A DNA stretch of 64,000 nucleotides from Burkholderiales bacterium UBA2463 (GCA_002342295.1 DDPR01000008.1:45994-109993), one strand, 5' to 3'. Positions 18,155 through 27,150 are shown, numbered from the stretch's first letter. The notes: a model not told the origin generated them from the letters alone. Made by a program: numbers and translations.

Positions 18155-19532
18155 CTCCCTCCCCGAGCGAAGCCTAAAGTCAGTCTGGCATCCCTGCAGC
18201 CAGATGGCCCTGGCTGACTCGATGCCCCTCTTGGCCATCGATCACGCCCAGGGGCCTTGGCTTTTTGATGTCGATGGCAAGCGCTACTTCGATGCAATCA
18301 GCTCATGGTGGGTCAACCTCTTTGGGCATTCAGAGCCGCGAATCTCGGCGGCCATCTCTGAGCAACTCGCCCGACTCCCCCATATCCTGCTCGCTGGCTG
18401 CACCCACTCTCCTGCCGTCGAGCTTGCCGAGCGCCTCTCGCTTCGCACCCAAGGCGTGCTTGGCCACTGCTTCTTTGCAAGCGATGGGGCCTCGGCCGTT
18501 GAAATTGCCTTGAAGATGAGTGCACACGCCTGGCGCAACCAAGGCCAGACAGGAAAAACAGAGTTTGTCTGCCTGCACGGGGGCTATCACGGTGAGACGC
18601 TTGGCGCACTCTCGGTGACGGATATTGCTGTATTCAAAGACGCCTATGACCCTCTCTTGCTTCGGCCCCACCTTGTGATGAGCCCCGATGCTCGGCAGGC
18701 GGGTGCTGGCGAGACAAGCGAGCAGGTTGCACAACGGGCCTTGGTGAAGCTTGAGCAACTGCTTGGGCTAAGGGCGGACCGCATTGCCGCACTCATTCTT
18801 GAGCCTCTGGTGCAGGCAGCAGGGGGTATGGCCATGTATCACCCTGCCTACCTTCGAGGAGCTCGAGCGCTCTGTACCCAGTTTGATGTGCATCTCATTG
18901 CAGATGAGATTGCCGTAGGGTGTGGCCGCACGGGCAGCTTCTTTGCTTGGGAGCAGAGCCTTGGGGACAAGCAGGCGAGCGCAGAGTGGCCAGACTTTAT
19001 TTGTTTATCTAAGGGCATCACGGGCGGCTTCTTGCCCTTGTCGCTGGTCCTAAGCAAGGAGGATGTCTTCCAGGCCTTCTGGTCCCGTGAGACCGCCAAG
19101 GGTTTTTTGCACTCTCACTCCTATTCTGGAAACCCGCTGGCCTGCAGCGCAGCGCTTGCAGTACTGGATCACTTTGACGATCGCGATGTGTTGGGAAACA
19201 ACGCCCAGCAGGCAGCTATTCTGAGCGGCCACCTGCAGCCTCTGTTTCTGGATGAGCGACTCGAGCATCCGCGGCAGATGGGGAGCATCTGGGCCTTTGA
19301 TGTGCGCCCCGAGTATGCGGCGCCAGACATGGGTGCTCGCCTTCGATCCCGAGCGCTCGAGCATGGGCTCATGATTCGCCCGATTGGACGCACGGTCTAC
19401 CTCATGCCGCCTTATGTGCTCACACCCGAGCTGAGTGCCTGGGTTGCACGCGAGCTCAGCGCGGCTGTTGATGAGGCGCTCCCAGCATCGCCCGCTTATG
19501 CTCATCGAGCACCTTCAGCAGCAACAGCGTAA
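18147..19532 (+). CDS. bioA: Adenosylmethionine-8-amino-7-oxononanoate aminotransferase
   Basis: The protein has 461 residues. The class III PLP aminotransferase features are complete: an N-terminal VWHPCSQM (the BioA substrate-binding Trp-His-Pro region), SSWWVNLFGHSEPRI, GGYHGETLGALSV, DEIAVGCGRTG, the Schiff-base Lys in ICLSKGITGGFLPL, and HSHSYSGNPLACSAAL. It converts KAPA to DAPA using S-adenosylmethionine. The start is GTG 18147, overlapping the panE stop. The 3' end overlaps bioF by 35 nt. The operon order here is bioA-bioF-bioD-bioB. Confidence 0.95.
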   Translation: MHDSLPERSLKSVWHPCSQMALADSMPLLAIDHAQGPWLFDVDGKRYFDAISSWWVNLFGHSEPRISAAISEQLARLPHILLAGCTHSPAVELAERLSLRTQGVLGHCFFASDGASAVEIALKMSAHAWRNQGQTGKTEFVCLHGGYHGETLGALSVTDIAVFKDAYDPLLLRPHLVMSPDARQAGAGETSEQVAQRALVKLEQLLGLRADRIAALILEPLVQAAGGMAMYHPAYLRGARALCTQFDVHLIADEIAVGCGRTGSFFAWEQSLGDKQASAEWPDFICLSKGITGGFLPLSLVLSKEDVFQAFWSRETAKGFLHSHSYSGNPLACSAALAVLDHFDDRDVLGNNAQQAAILSGHLQPLFLDERLEHPRQMGSIWAFDVRPEYAAPDMGARLRSRALEHGLMIRPIGRTVYLMPPYVLTPELSAWVARELSAAVDEALPASPAYAHRAPSAATA

Positions 19533-20715
19533 GCGGGAGGCCGCAGGGCTTGCTCGCCGCCGAGTGGTGGCGCACTCAGCCTGCTTACCCCACCAGGCCT
19601 TTGATGCGCACGACCAAGGGCCACGAGAACTGCTCTCTTTTTGCAGCAATGATTACCTCGGCCTTGCAAGCCATCCTGACATCACGAAGGCCCTCATTGA
19701 GGGAGCTCGGCTCTATGGCGTGGGCTCGGGCGCCTCGCACCTGGTGAGCGGTCACAGCCGAGCGCACGAGGAGCTCGAGCAGGCGCTGTCCGCACTCTAC
19801 GCGCCCTTCATTCCCGGCTGCAGGGCTCTGGTCTTTTCCTCCGGATATATGGCCAATTTGGCTGTGCTGACTGCACTGGGCGATGGACAGGCCTGCACAC
19901 TCTCAGACAAGCTCAACCATGCATGCCTCGTGGATGGCGTCTTGCTGGCCAAGGCGCCCCATAAGCGATATGTCCACGCGGACATGGACATGCTCGCGGA
20001 CCTACTCGCCCAGAGCGACTCGCCCATCAAACTCATTGTGAGCGATGCCGTCTTCAGCATGGATGGAGACTTGGCGCCCCTTGAACAACTGCTCTCGTTA
20101 GCCCAGCGGTATGACGCGTTCATCGTGCTTGATGACGCCCATGGATTCGGGGTGCTTGGAGCTCGGGGTGAGGGCAGCCTCTCTCAGGCAGGGCTGTCGA
20201 GCGAGCGCTTTATTTTGATGGGCACCCTGGGGAAGGCAGCAGGTGTTGCAGGCGCTTTTGTGGCCGCCCACCCTGCCGTGATTGAGCACCTCCTGCAGAC
20301 GGGTCGAAGCTATGTCTACACCACGGCAAGCCCCCCTGCGCTCGCACACGCCGCGCAGCGAAGCATTCAAATCATCTCGAGCGAGGAGGGCGCCACACTT
20401 CGGGGGCGCCTCGCCGCGCGCATTGCTCAGTTTCGCGAGGGGGTGGCTCGTCTCCTCACACACCCCAAAGGGAATGGGGCCACCCAGCTGCTGCCCTCTT
20501 TCACTGCAATTCAGGCGATTGTTCTTCACGACAATGCACGGGTGCTGGCCGCCTCGAAGGCCCTTGAAGCCCTCGGGATGAAGGTGGTGGCCATTCGCCC
20601 ACCGACGGTTCCCCCAGGAACAGCTCGCCTTCGGGTCTCGCTCAGTGCCGCTCACACCGAGGCAGACGTCGATGCCCTTCTTGCGGCTCTGGCCTCGGTG
20701 CTGGCAGAGGTATGA
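19498..20715 (+). CDS. bioF: 8-amino-7-oxononanoate synthase
   Basis: The protein is 405 residues long from ATG 19498. Family features include FCSNDYLGLASHPDI near residue 50, GSGASHLVSGHSRAHEELE, SDKLNHACLVDG, the DDAHGFGVLG segment, the PLP Lys in GTLGKAAGVAGAF, and YTTASPPALAHAA. It condenses pimeloyl-ACP or pimeloyl-CoA with alanine to form KAPA. The start lies inside the end of bioA, as expected for coupled genes. A longer in-frame reading from 19435 adds residues with no family match. Confidence 0.94.
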   Translation: MLIEHLQQQQRKREAAGLARRRVVAHSACLPHQAFDAHDQGPRELLSFCSNDYLGLASHPDITKALIEGARLYGVGSGASHLVSGHSRAHEELEQALSALYAPFIPGCRALVFSSGYMANLAVLTALGDGQACTLSDKLNHACLVDGVLLAKAPHKRYVHADMDMLADLLAQSDSPIKLIVSDAVFSMDGDLAPLEQLLSLAQRYDAFIVLDDAHGFGVLGARGEGSLSQAGLSSERFILMGTLGKAAGVAGAFVAAHPAVIEHLLQTGRSYVYTTASPPALAHAAQRSIQIISSEEGATLRGRLAARIAQFREGVARLLTHPKGNGATQLLPSFTAIQAIVLHDNARVLAASKALEALGMKVVAIRPPTVPPGTARLRVSLSAAHTEADVDALLAALASVLAEV

Positions 20716-21455
20716 GCCGACACCGAGGATTCTTTGTGGCGGGAACTGACACGGGCGTGGGCAAGACCGTCGTGACCTGCGCGCTGCTGCATGCCTTTGC
20801 CCGGCACGGCCGCAGCATGGCGGTCTGTAAGCCCATCTCGGCCGGCATTGAGAATGGCCGGCAAGAGGATGTGGTGCGACTACAGGCGAGCTATCAAGCG
20901 GTGAGCGGGCGAACGCTATCTGCGAGAGATGTTGGGCCGGTGCAGCTTGCCCTGCCTTGTGCGCCTGAGGTGGCCGCTGCAGCCGAGGGACGAAGTCTTG
21001 CCCGCACTGAATTAGAGCCACTCATCCTGGGTGCGCTTGATGCTCTGAGCCTCGGCCACGACGGCATCCTCGTCGAAGGCGTAGGAGGGTTTCGCGTGCC
21101 TCTTACACCCGACTGGGATACGGCCGACCTCGCCTGCCTGTTGGGCCTGCCCGTTATTCTTGTGGTGGGCATTCGACTGGGCTGCCTGAACCATGCCCTG
21201 CTCACGGCTGAGGCCATCGCCGCTCGGGGCATCGCCATATCGGGTTGGGTGGCTAATTGCATCGACCCAAGCATGCTCGTCCAGGAGGACACAGTCTCCG
21301 CTCTGGAACGCGACCTGCAGCGCGCCTTCAACGCGAGGTGCCTCGGGAGGGTCCCATTTCTAGCCAACGAAATCTCAGGCCCATTGCATACTGCGCATAC
21401 GGCAAGCCTCTCCCTTCACCTCGACCCCCTCTTCTCCTCAGCTCCCCATGCCTAG
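20712..21455 (+). CDS. bioD: Dethiobiotin synthetase
   Basis: This 247-residue P-loop ligase has GTDTGVGKTVVTCALLHAF at the N-terminus, KPISAGIENG, and VEGVGGFRVPLT. It closes the ureido ring of DAPA to give dethiobiotin with ATP and CO2. It overlaps bioF by ATGA and bioB by 8 nt. The length is slightly above the usual ~225 residues. Confidence 0.94.
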   Translation: MSRHRGFFVAGTDTGVGKTVVTCALLHAFARHGRSMAVCKPISAGIENGRQEDVVRLQASYQAVSGRTLSARDVGPVQLALPCAPEVAAAAEGRSLARTELEPLILGALDALSLGHDGILVEGVGGFRVPLTPDWDTADLACLLGLPVILVVGIRLGCLNHALLTAEAIAARGIAISGWVANCIDPSMLVQEDTVSALERDLQRAFNARCLGRVPFLANEISGPLHTAHTASLSLHLDPLFSSAPHA

Positions 21456-22392
21456 CGTGCCCGCCCACTCACCAACATCGCTTCTCGCTCTTTTTGAGCT
21501 ACCCCTTACGGACCTGCTTTTTCAGGCTCAGTCCATTCACCGTCAGTGCTTCAAGGTCGGTGAGGTTCAACTCTCGACCCTGCTATCCATCAAGACCGGC
21601 GGATGCCCAGAGGACTGTGGCTACTGTCCCCAGTCGTCGCATCATCCGGGCGCGGTGAAGGCGGAAAAAATGCTCAGGCTTGAGGAAGTCCTCCAGGCCG
21701 CAAAGACGGCCAAGGACTCGGGTGCGAGCCGCTTCTGCATGGGTGCAGCCTGGCGCAGCCCGAAAGAGCGAGACATGAATGAGCTCACCGAGATGGTCAG
21801 AGAGGTGCGTGCACTTGGCCTTGAGACTTGCATGACGCTTGGCATGCTCACGCAGGAGCAGGCCGAGGAGCTTCAAGCCGCAGGCCTCGATTACTACAAC
21901 CACAACCTCGACACCGCACCTGAGTTCTACGGGCAGATTATCAAGACACGACAGATGAAGGACCGACTCGAAACCCTCTCGCATGTGCGTGAGGCCGGGA
22001 TGAAGGTCTGTTGTGGTGGCATCGTGGGCATGGGCGAGTCTCGGGCACAGCGCGCAGGACTCATCTCGCTCTTGGCAAGCCTGGATCCCCAGCCTGAATC
22101 CGTTCCTATCAACCACCTCGTGGCGGTGGAGGGAACACCCCTTTATGGCACGCAGGCCCTTGACCCGTTTGAATTCGTGCGGACCATTGCGGTCACTCGA
22201 ATTGCCCTGCCCCGCTCGGTGGTGCGCCTCTCGGCTGGGCGCGAGCAGATGGAGGATGGCATTCAGGCCCTGTGCTTTATGGCCGGGGCAAACTCGATCT
22301 TCTATGGCGACCAGCTGCTCACCACCAGCAACCCGCAGGCGAGCAAAGACCGTGAACTCATGGACCGGCTCGGTCTCGTCGCCTCGGCATAA
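21448..22392 (+). CDS. bioB: Biotin synthase (radical SAM)
   Basis: The protein has 314 residues. The radical-SAM cysteine motif is CPEDCGYC near residue 53, preceded by STLLSIKTGG. YYNHNLDTAPEFY and NHLVAVEGTPL are BioB signatures. It inserts sulfur into dethiobiotin and carries a 4Fe-4S and an auxiliary 2Fe-2S cluster. The start overlaps bioD. The P450 gene starts 2 nt after its stop. Confidence 0.96.
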   Translation: MPSVPAHSPTSLLALFELPLTDLLFQAQSIHRQCFKVGEVQLSTLLSIKTGGCPEDCGYCPQSSHHPGAVKAEKMLRLEEVLQAAKTAKDSGASRFCMGAAWRSPKERDMNELTEMVREVRALGLETCMTLGMLTQEQAEELQAAGLDYYNHNLDTAPEFYGQIIKTRQMKDRLETLSHVREAGMKVCCGGIVGMGESRAQRAGLISLLASLDPQPESVPINHLVAVEGTPLYGTQALDPFEFVRTIAVTRIALPRSVVRLSAGREQMEDGIQALCFMAGANSIFYGDQLLTTSNPQASKDRELMDRLGLVASA

Positions 22393-22394
22393 GC

Positions 22395-23531
22395 GTGGAG
22401 TGGCATCCCGATCTCTACGGGGGTGCCTGGCTGCTGCACCGCTATTCAGACGTGGAGTGGGGACTGAGATCGCCATTACTCTCCGCACGTCGAACGGGGG
22501 GATGGGTGAAGCGCCTCGAAGACAGGCAGCGCAGACTCTCGCGCTTTCAGGCCCTGTTCTCAAGAGCCCTTCTTTTTTTGGATGAGCCCGAGCATGGGCC
22601 ACTGCGTGACCTTCTAGCGCTCGGATTCTCGGCAGAAGCGATGGCAGGTCTTCGGCCCCAAATTCATCAACTTGTTGAAGACGCGGTTATTGGCCTGCCC
22701 GAGGCAGGACCCTTTGACCTTGTCTCGCAACTCGCTCAGGACATCCCTATTCGAGTAATGTCTGCCCTGCTGGGCCTGCCCATCGAGCCAAGTCCAGCCC
22801 TGCGGGAGGCGAGCGATGCCATTGCCGAATTCATCGGATCCCCCAGCCCGACCGAAGAAATTGCTCTTGCTGCCCAGGAGGCCACCCTGCTTCTGGCCAA
22901 TCTCTTCTCTCGTCCCGAGCGTCTCGAGCCCTCCGGGTTTGCTGCTCGTCTCATGAAGACCGAGCCGACAAGGAGCGACCCCCTGAACCTTACGGCTCAG
23001 CTGGTGATGCTTCTGTTTGCCGGCCATGAGACCACGCGAGCCCTTATCACAAACTCGGTCTGGGCCGTGGTGTCTCGACCCGCTCTGTGGCAAGAGTTCG
23101 TAAGCGGGCGCCTTGAGGCTGCTGCGCTGGTGAAGGAGGTGCTTCGCCTGGATGGCCCAGTGCAGATGACCGGTCGCCGCGTAAAACACGACATGCAGCT
23201 CGGCGGGCGCAGCCTTCATTCTGCCGACCTTGTTCTTTTGCATCTGGGACGTGCGAATCGAGACCCCGAGCGATTCCTTCGGCCCGATGAGTTTTGGCCG
23301 CAGAGGGCGGAAGGTGTGGGCCTTGCCTTTGGGTCTGGGCCCCACATGTGCATCGGTGCTGCGCTCACGCGGATGGAGGCCATCGCCGTGTTAGAAGCTC
23401 TTCGGACCCATCGCCCCGGCCTGCGACTTGTTCCGAGCCAGGTGAATGGGGCGGCTTCATCGCGCAGCGCCAACCCCGTCTACAGCAGCTTTAAGCGTCT
23501 GATGTGCACCACCGAGCCAGCTACACTCTGA
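22395..23531 (+). CDS. Cytochrome P450 at the end of the biotin operon (BioI-like role possible)
   Basis: The protein has 378 residues. P450 motifs are the I-helix AGHETTRA near residue 209, ExxR in KEVLRLDG, and the heme loop FGSGPHMCIGA with the proximal Cys near residue 319. It is soluble in appearance and of the bacterial class that needs separate ferredoxin partners. The GTG start lies 2 nt after the bioB stop, so it is co-transcribed with the biotin genes. In Bacillus, the BioI P450 cleaves acyl-ACP to give pimeloyl-ACP. Gene context makes a similar role plausible here, especially as bioC and bioH are not in the window. That function is inference; motifs alone show only a P450. Confidence 0.9.
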   Translation: MEWHPDLYGGAWLLHRYSDVEWGLRSPLLSARRTGGWVKRLEDRQRRLSRFQALFSRALLFLDEPEHGPLRDLLALGFSAEAMAGLRPQIHQLVEDAVIGLPEAGPFDLVSQLAQDIPIRVMSALLGLPIEPSPALREASDAIAEFIGSPSPTEEIALAAQEATLLLANLFSRPERLEPSGFAARLMKTEPTRSDPLNLTAQLVMLLFAGHETTRALITNSVWAVVSRPALWQEFVSGRLEAAALVKEVLRLDGPVQMTGRRVKHDMQLGGRSLHSADLVLLHLGRANRDPERFLRPDEFWPQRAEGVGLAFGSGPHMCIGAALTRMEAIAVLEALRTHRPGLRLVPSQVNGAASSRSANPVYSSFKRLMCTTEPATL

Positions 23532-23535
23532 GCCT

Positions 23536-24441
23536 ATGTCGGAGACTGTCACCGAAACACTCACCGACCAGCAGCGATCCGCCATTGAAGCGAGAGCACT
23601 CGGACTCTGTCTGGCCATCACAGCAAGCTTTGCTGTCTTTCAGCTTTTAGCGGGCATCTACTCGGGCAGTCTCGCACTCATTTCTGACTCGGCACACATG
23701 GCAACGGACTGCGTGGGCCTGGCCACAGCGCTCTTTGCCACGCATCTCACGCATCGCGGCCGCGACACCCAGCACACCTATGGCTACCATCGGCTGGAAG
23801 TGCTCTCGGCCACCTTCAATGCGCTGCTTCTGGTGGGCCTTGCAGTGTTTTTGGTGATGGAGTCTCTGGAGCGACTCAAACGGCCGAGCGATCTCTCTGG
23901 GGAGGTGATGCTCACGGTGGCTACGGTGGGCCTCGCGGTGAACCTTCTTTGTGTGTTCATTCTAAGAAAGACGCGCGATGGAAGCCTTAACGCCAAGGCA
24001 GCCTCCCTTGAGGTGGCCAGCGATGCGCTTAGTTCGGTCGGCGTCATCGTTGCGGCCTTGATGGTGCTTCTGCTGGGCTGGACCTGGGTGGACTCTGCCG
24101 TGGGCCTTGGTATTGCGGCCTGGGCGATGCCGCGTGCAATCAAGCTATTGCGTGCATCAATTCATGTTCTGCTGGAGGCCGTTCCCGCCGGAATTGAGGT
24201 TCATGAGGTTCAGATGGCGATTCGCCAACTGCCAGAGGTGCTCGACGTTCACGACGTGCATATATGGAGCCTCTCGAGCCAGCGCTCGGCCCTCACCGCC
24301 CACCTTCGCATTAGAGAACACAGCGACCAAGAGCGTGTGATTGTGCAGGTGAATGCCTTGCTTCGCCGCCGATTTCAGATTGCTCACACCACGCTGCAGC
24401 TTGAGACCGGGGAGCACTGCCCCAGCCCCCACCACGACTAA
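23536..24441 (+). CDS. Cation diffusion facilitator (CzcD/ZitB-type metal exporter)
   Basis: The protein has 301 residues. Six membrane helices carry the paired metal-site residues in ALISDSAHMATDCVGL (D..HM..D pattern) and SLEVASDALSSVGV. A C-terminal cytoplasmic ferredoxin-like domain includes VLDVHDVHIWSLSS, with conserved HDVHIW. It exports Zn or a related divalent ion by proton antiport. It starts 4 nt after the P450. Its stop overlaps that of the convergent ubiJ gene (CTAA at 24438-24441). A functional partnership with the RND pump ten genes upstream is possible but not shown. Confidence 0.92.
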   Translation: MSETVTETLTDQQRSAIEARALGLCLAITASFAVFQLLAGIYSGSLALISDSAHMATDCVGLATALFATHLTHRGRDTQHTYGYHRLEVLSATFNALLLVGLAVFLVMESLERLKRPSDLSGEVMLTVATVGLAVNLLCVFILRKTRDGSLNAKAASLEVASDALSSVGVIVAALMVLLLGWTWVDSAVGLGIAAWAMPRAIKLLRASIHVLLEAVPAGIEVHEVQMAIRQLPEVLDVHDVHIWSLSSQRSALTAHLRIREHSDQERVIVQVNALLRRRFQIAHTTLQLETGEHCPSPHHD

Positions 24442-25001
24442 TGCGAGGCCGCGTAGAGGTCGAGCCGCTTCTCGAAGCGGTCGATCGCGTTTCGAAGTTC
24501 CCTTAACTCCTGCTGATGCGCGGCCATCTGGGAGGCATTGACAACCAGCTGGGCCTCATCAGACACATAGCTTGCGGCGCGCTTGACTATGTCGGGCAGC
24601 GGGGAGGCTTCAAAGGCCTGTTGCAAGGGGGCCACGCGGCTCTTCATGAGCGCCATAAGGGGGCTGAGCTGTTCGGCCACCGAGGCGTCGCCCTCGATAC
24701 GCACACCCCTCATCCCCGCCCCTGAGAAGAATGCTGGGGTGAGCACGAGGCTCACATCGACCGGCTCGACAGAAGCCCGGGAGACACCAGCCGACAGATC
24801 GTGAAGCAGGCCGTCGGCCGCGAGTGACCAGTGCACCGAGAACTCACCCGATGGGATGGCGGGAAACCGCAACTCCAGGCGTTTTCCCGCAAGAGACTTC
24901 ATGTGCGCATGAAGGTCTGGATCCGCTTCGATTGCGCAATTCAGGCCCAACAAAAGGCTCTCGGAGCCTTTTTTTTGGAGTGCCTCGAAGAGCCCTTGCA
25001 C
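24438..25001 (-). CDS. ubiJ: Ubiquinone biosynthesis accessory factor (SCP2-domain)
   Basis: The protein has 187 residues. An SCP2-like lipid-binding domain spans residues ~20-115, and a C-terminal helical region (QQELRELRNAIDRFEKRLDLY) suggests a coiled coil. UbiJ is a lipid-binding scaffold for the hydroxylase complex of ubiquinone synthesis. Assignment rests on the fold, the length and the place downstream of ubiE. ubiB, which normally follows, is absent; the next gene is the convergent CDF exporter. The ATG is separated from the Tim44-like stop by zero nucleotides. Confidence 0.8.
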   Translation of the reverse strand: MQGLFEALQKKGSESLLLGLNCAIEADPDLHAHMKSLAGKRLELRFPAIPSGEFSVHWSLAADGLLHDLSAGVSRASVEPVDVSLVLTPAFFSGAGMRGVRIEGDASVAEQLSPLMALMKSRVAPLQQAFEASPLPDIVKRAASYVSDEAQLVVNASQMAAHQQELRELRNAIDRFEKRLDLYAASH

Positions 25002-25973
25002 TTAGTTCGTCTGAGTGATGCCTGCAAGCAGCCATCCCGAGAGGCCGCTCTTGCGCTTTTGCAGGGTCCAGACCTCGTTGAAAGGCTCCGCTGCACCTGC
25101 GGCCGACTCGCGAATAAGGCCATGAAATCGCACATAGGCCTCATCGACCTCGTGGCCGTCATCGTCAGTGGCGGAGTCCATGCCCAACCACTCTGAGTCA
25201 AGACTCACCACGCTGGTGACGTTAGACTGCGCGCCCCGCGCCTGGATCTGCTCCGCGAGGTCCTTGGCCATGGCCGGGGTGGCAAAGCTGCGAAGCGCTG
25301 TGACATCGCCGCTGTCCCAGAGTTTTTGAAGCGCGATGAACTGCTCGCGAGCCACCTGCAAGAACTGGGCAATGTCTGCATCACTCGGACCTTCAACTGC
25401 CGATCCGGCGGCGGGGGTTGCTGCGGCGGGGGCGGCGGTGCCACCAAAGACATCCCTCGAGGTGTAAGGGTCGTCTTGTACGGATGAGCGCTCCAGACCC
25501 GTCGAGGCCGGCCCTGCGGCAGCGGCAGGGGTTGGCCCAAGGGCTGCGCCCCGACTGCGCGACATGAGAAGCCTCACAAGAAAGAGCACGGCGAGCACGC
25601 CAGCCACAACCAAAAGTCCGCTCATGAGCTCCTCGCCGAAACCAAAATGAGAGGCCAGTGCCGCAAGACCCAGGCCTGCTGCAAGTCCCGCAACCGGGCC
25701 CAGCCAGCTGTTGCGAGCAGGGGCAGGGGCGGGCTGCTGCGGCGCGGCTGGCTGAGCGCCTTGAGCAGGTGCCTGCTTGGCTGGCGCAGCAGGTGTGGCC
25801 GGATTGCCGGGAGTCGCAGGTGCCGCCTGACGCTGAATGGGAGCCTGGCGGCCTGCGTTGGACCCACCTCCGAGACGTTTAGCCTCCGCCATGGGCGCCA
25901 CAAGCGTGCTGGCCAGAAGCACCGCAGAAAAGCCAAGAACTGAGAGAACTCGAAGAGAGACGGACCGTTTCAT
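25002..25973 (-). CDS. Tim44-like domain protein, exported/membrane-anchored
   Basis: The protein has 323 residues. It has a signal peptide (LSVLGFSAVLLASTLVAPMAEA) and an Ala/Pro/Gln-rich low-complexity linker (~residues 35-90). One or two hydrophobic segments follow (GPVAGLAAGLGLAALA; LLVVAGVLAVLFLVRLL). The C-terminal Tim44-like domain (~175-323) contains SDADIAQFLQVAREQFIALQKLWDSGD. Bacterial Tim44-like proteins have no settled function. Its place between ubiE and ubiJ is common in related bacteria. I chose ATG 25973 over GTG 25982 because AAGGAG is then about 10 nt upstream. Confidence 0.82.
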   Translation of the reverse strand: MKRSVSLRVLSVLGFSAVLLASTLVAPMAEAKRLGGGSNAGRQAPIQRQAAPATPGNPATPAAPAKQAPAQGAQPAAPQQPAPAPARNSWLGPVAGLAAGLGLAALASHFGFGEELMSGLLVVAGVLAVLFLVRLLMSRSRGAALGPTPAAAAGPASTGLERSSVQDDPYTSRDVFGGTAAPAAATPAAGSAVEGPSDADIAQFLQVAREQFIALQKLWDSGDVTALRSFATPAMAKDLAEQIQARGAQSNVTSVVSLDSEWLGMDSATDDDGHEVDEAYVRFHGLIRESAAGAAEPFNEVWTLQKRKSGLSGWLLAGITQTN

Positions 25974-26026
25974 GAAGCACACACTCCTTGCGTGAAAAAA
26001 ACGATGTGAATGAGGCGGAACAAGGC

Positions 26027-26767
26027 CTAATGTGAACCGATTTTTGTGGCGCGGTGTAGGGCAACCACGCCCGCTGTCAGGGTTTGATATCGCACCACAT
26101 CAAAGCCCGCCTCTCGCATCATCTGCGCGAGCTCCTCGGGTCCGGGGTGCATGCGTATGGACTCTGCGAGGTACTGATAACTCTGTCGATCTGCGGCGAT
26201 TCGCTCGCCCAGCCAGGGCAGAACGCGAAACGAATAGAAGTCATAAACCGGTGCGAGCGGCTTGGCCACCTGCGAGAACTCCAGAACCAAGAGTTTGCCC
26301 CCGGGCTTGATCACCCGATAGAGCTCCCGAAGGGCTCGGTCTTTGTGGGTCATGTTTCGAAGGCCAAAGGCGAGCGTCGCCCGGTCGAACTGGGCATCCT
26401 GAAAGGGCAGGGCCTCGCAGTCGCAGACCAGGGCCTGAGGCGTGAGGCCGGCATCAAGCAGACGATCGCGCCCGCGACTGAGCATCTCGGCGTTGATATC
26501 TGTCATCACCACGCGGCCGGTGAGCCCAACCCGCTCAGAGAGCGCGAGGGCGAGGTCGCCAGTGCCGCTCGCCACATCGAGTACGTGATGACCCTCTCGT
26601 ACATGGGCCTGGGCCAGGGTGATGGCCTTCCAGACTCGGTGCAGGCCAAGCGACATCACGTCATTCATGAGGTCGTAACGCTGGGCGACCGAGTTAAAGA
26701 CGCGCGCCACCCGCCTTGCCTTCTCGGCCTCGGGCACGCCTTGAAAACCGAAGTGGGTCTGCGTCAT
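26027..26767 (-). CDS. ubiE: Ubiquinone/menaquinone methyltransferase
   Basis: The protein has 246 residues. A class I SAM methyltransferase fold carries LDVASGTGDLALAL near residue 68. UbiE signatures include VFNSVAQRYDLMNDVMSLGLHR at the N-terminus, FGLRNMTHKDRAL, and PVYDFYSFRVLPWLG. It C-methylates the benzoquinol ring in ubiquinone synthesis. ATG 26767 overlaps the stop of the upstream DUF971 gene (ATGA). A longer reading adds 30 residues antisense to nothing conserved and is rejected. Confidence 0.95.
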   Translation of the reverse strand: MTQTHFGFQGVPEAEKARRVARVFNSVAQRYDLMNDVMSLGLHRVWKAITLAQAHVREGHHVLDVASGTGDLALALSERVGLTGRVVMTDINAEMLSRGRDRLLDAGLTPQALVCDCEALPFQDAQFDRATLAFGLRNMTHKDRALRELYRVIKPGGKLLVLEFSQVAKPLAPVYDFYSFRVLPWLGERIAADRQSYQYLAESIRMHPGPEELAQMMREAGFDVVRYQTLTAGVVALHRATKIGSH

Positions 26768-27150
26768 TCGCGAGAGGCGCCCGCCGCGTCGAGCCGAGAG
26801 AGGTAGTCCTCCCACAGCGCGTCCCGGTGCTCGCAGAGCCAACGCAGGTAGCTCCATGAATAGATGCCAGACTCATGGCCGTCATCGAAAAGGGGTTTCA
26901 CCGCATAGAGACCCACGGGCTCAAGCGATCGAATGCCTACCGCCTTCTTTCCCGTCTGAAGAACCTCTTGGCCGGGGCCGTGACCCACCACCTCTGCAGA
27001 CGGGCTATAGACCCGCAGAAACTCAAAACTCAGGTCGTAGGCCCCATCCGAATAACTCAGGCCCAGCTCCCGAGACTGCGTCTTCATCACGATCCCAGTC
27101 GGGGGATCGGCATCGATGGTGTGCTGAAAAGGCGGGACCGCGTATGTCAT
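26764..27150 (-). CDS. DUF971 (gamma-butyrobetaine-hydroxylase-like N-terminal) domain protein
   Basis: The protein has 128 residues. It matches the small standalone DUF971 domain by LSYSDGAYDLSFEFLRVYSPSAEV, followed by VGIRSLEPVGLYAVKPLFDDGHESGIYSW. Eukaryotic relatives form the N-terminal Zn domain of butyrobetaine hydroxylase; the bacterial standalone proteins have been linked to Fe-S or ubiquinone functions without firm proof. It is coupled to ubiE by a 4-nt overlap. Its start codon lies inside the first unit of the Pho-box-like array shared with phoB. Confidence 0.88.
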   Translation of the reverse strand: MTYAVPPFQHTIDADPPTGIVMKTQSRELGLSYSDGAYDLSFEFLRVYSPSAEVVGHGPGQEVLQTGKKAVGIRSLEPVGLYAVKPLFDDGHESGIYSWSYLRWLCEHRDALWEDYLSRLDAAGASRE

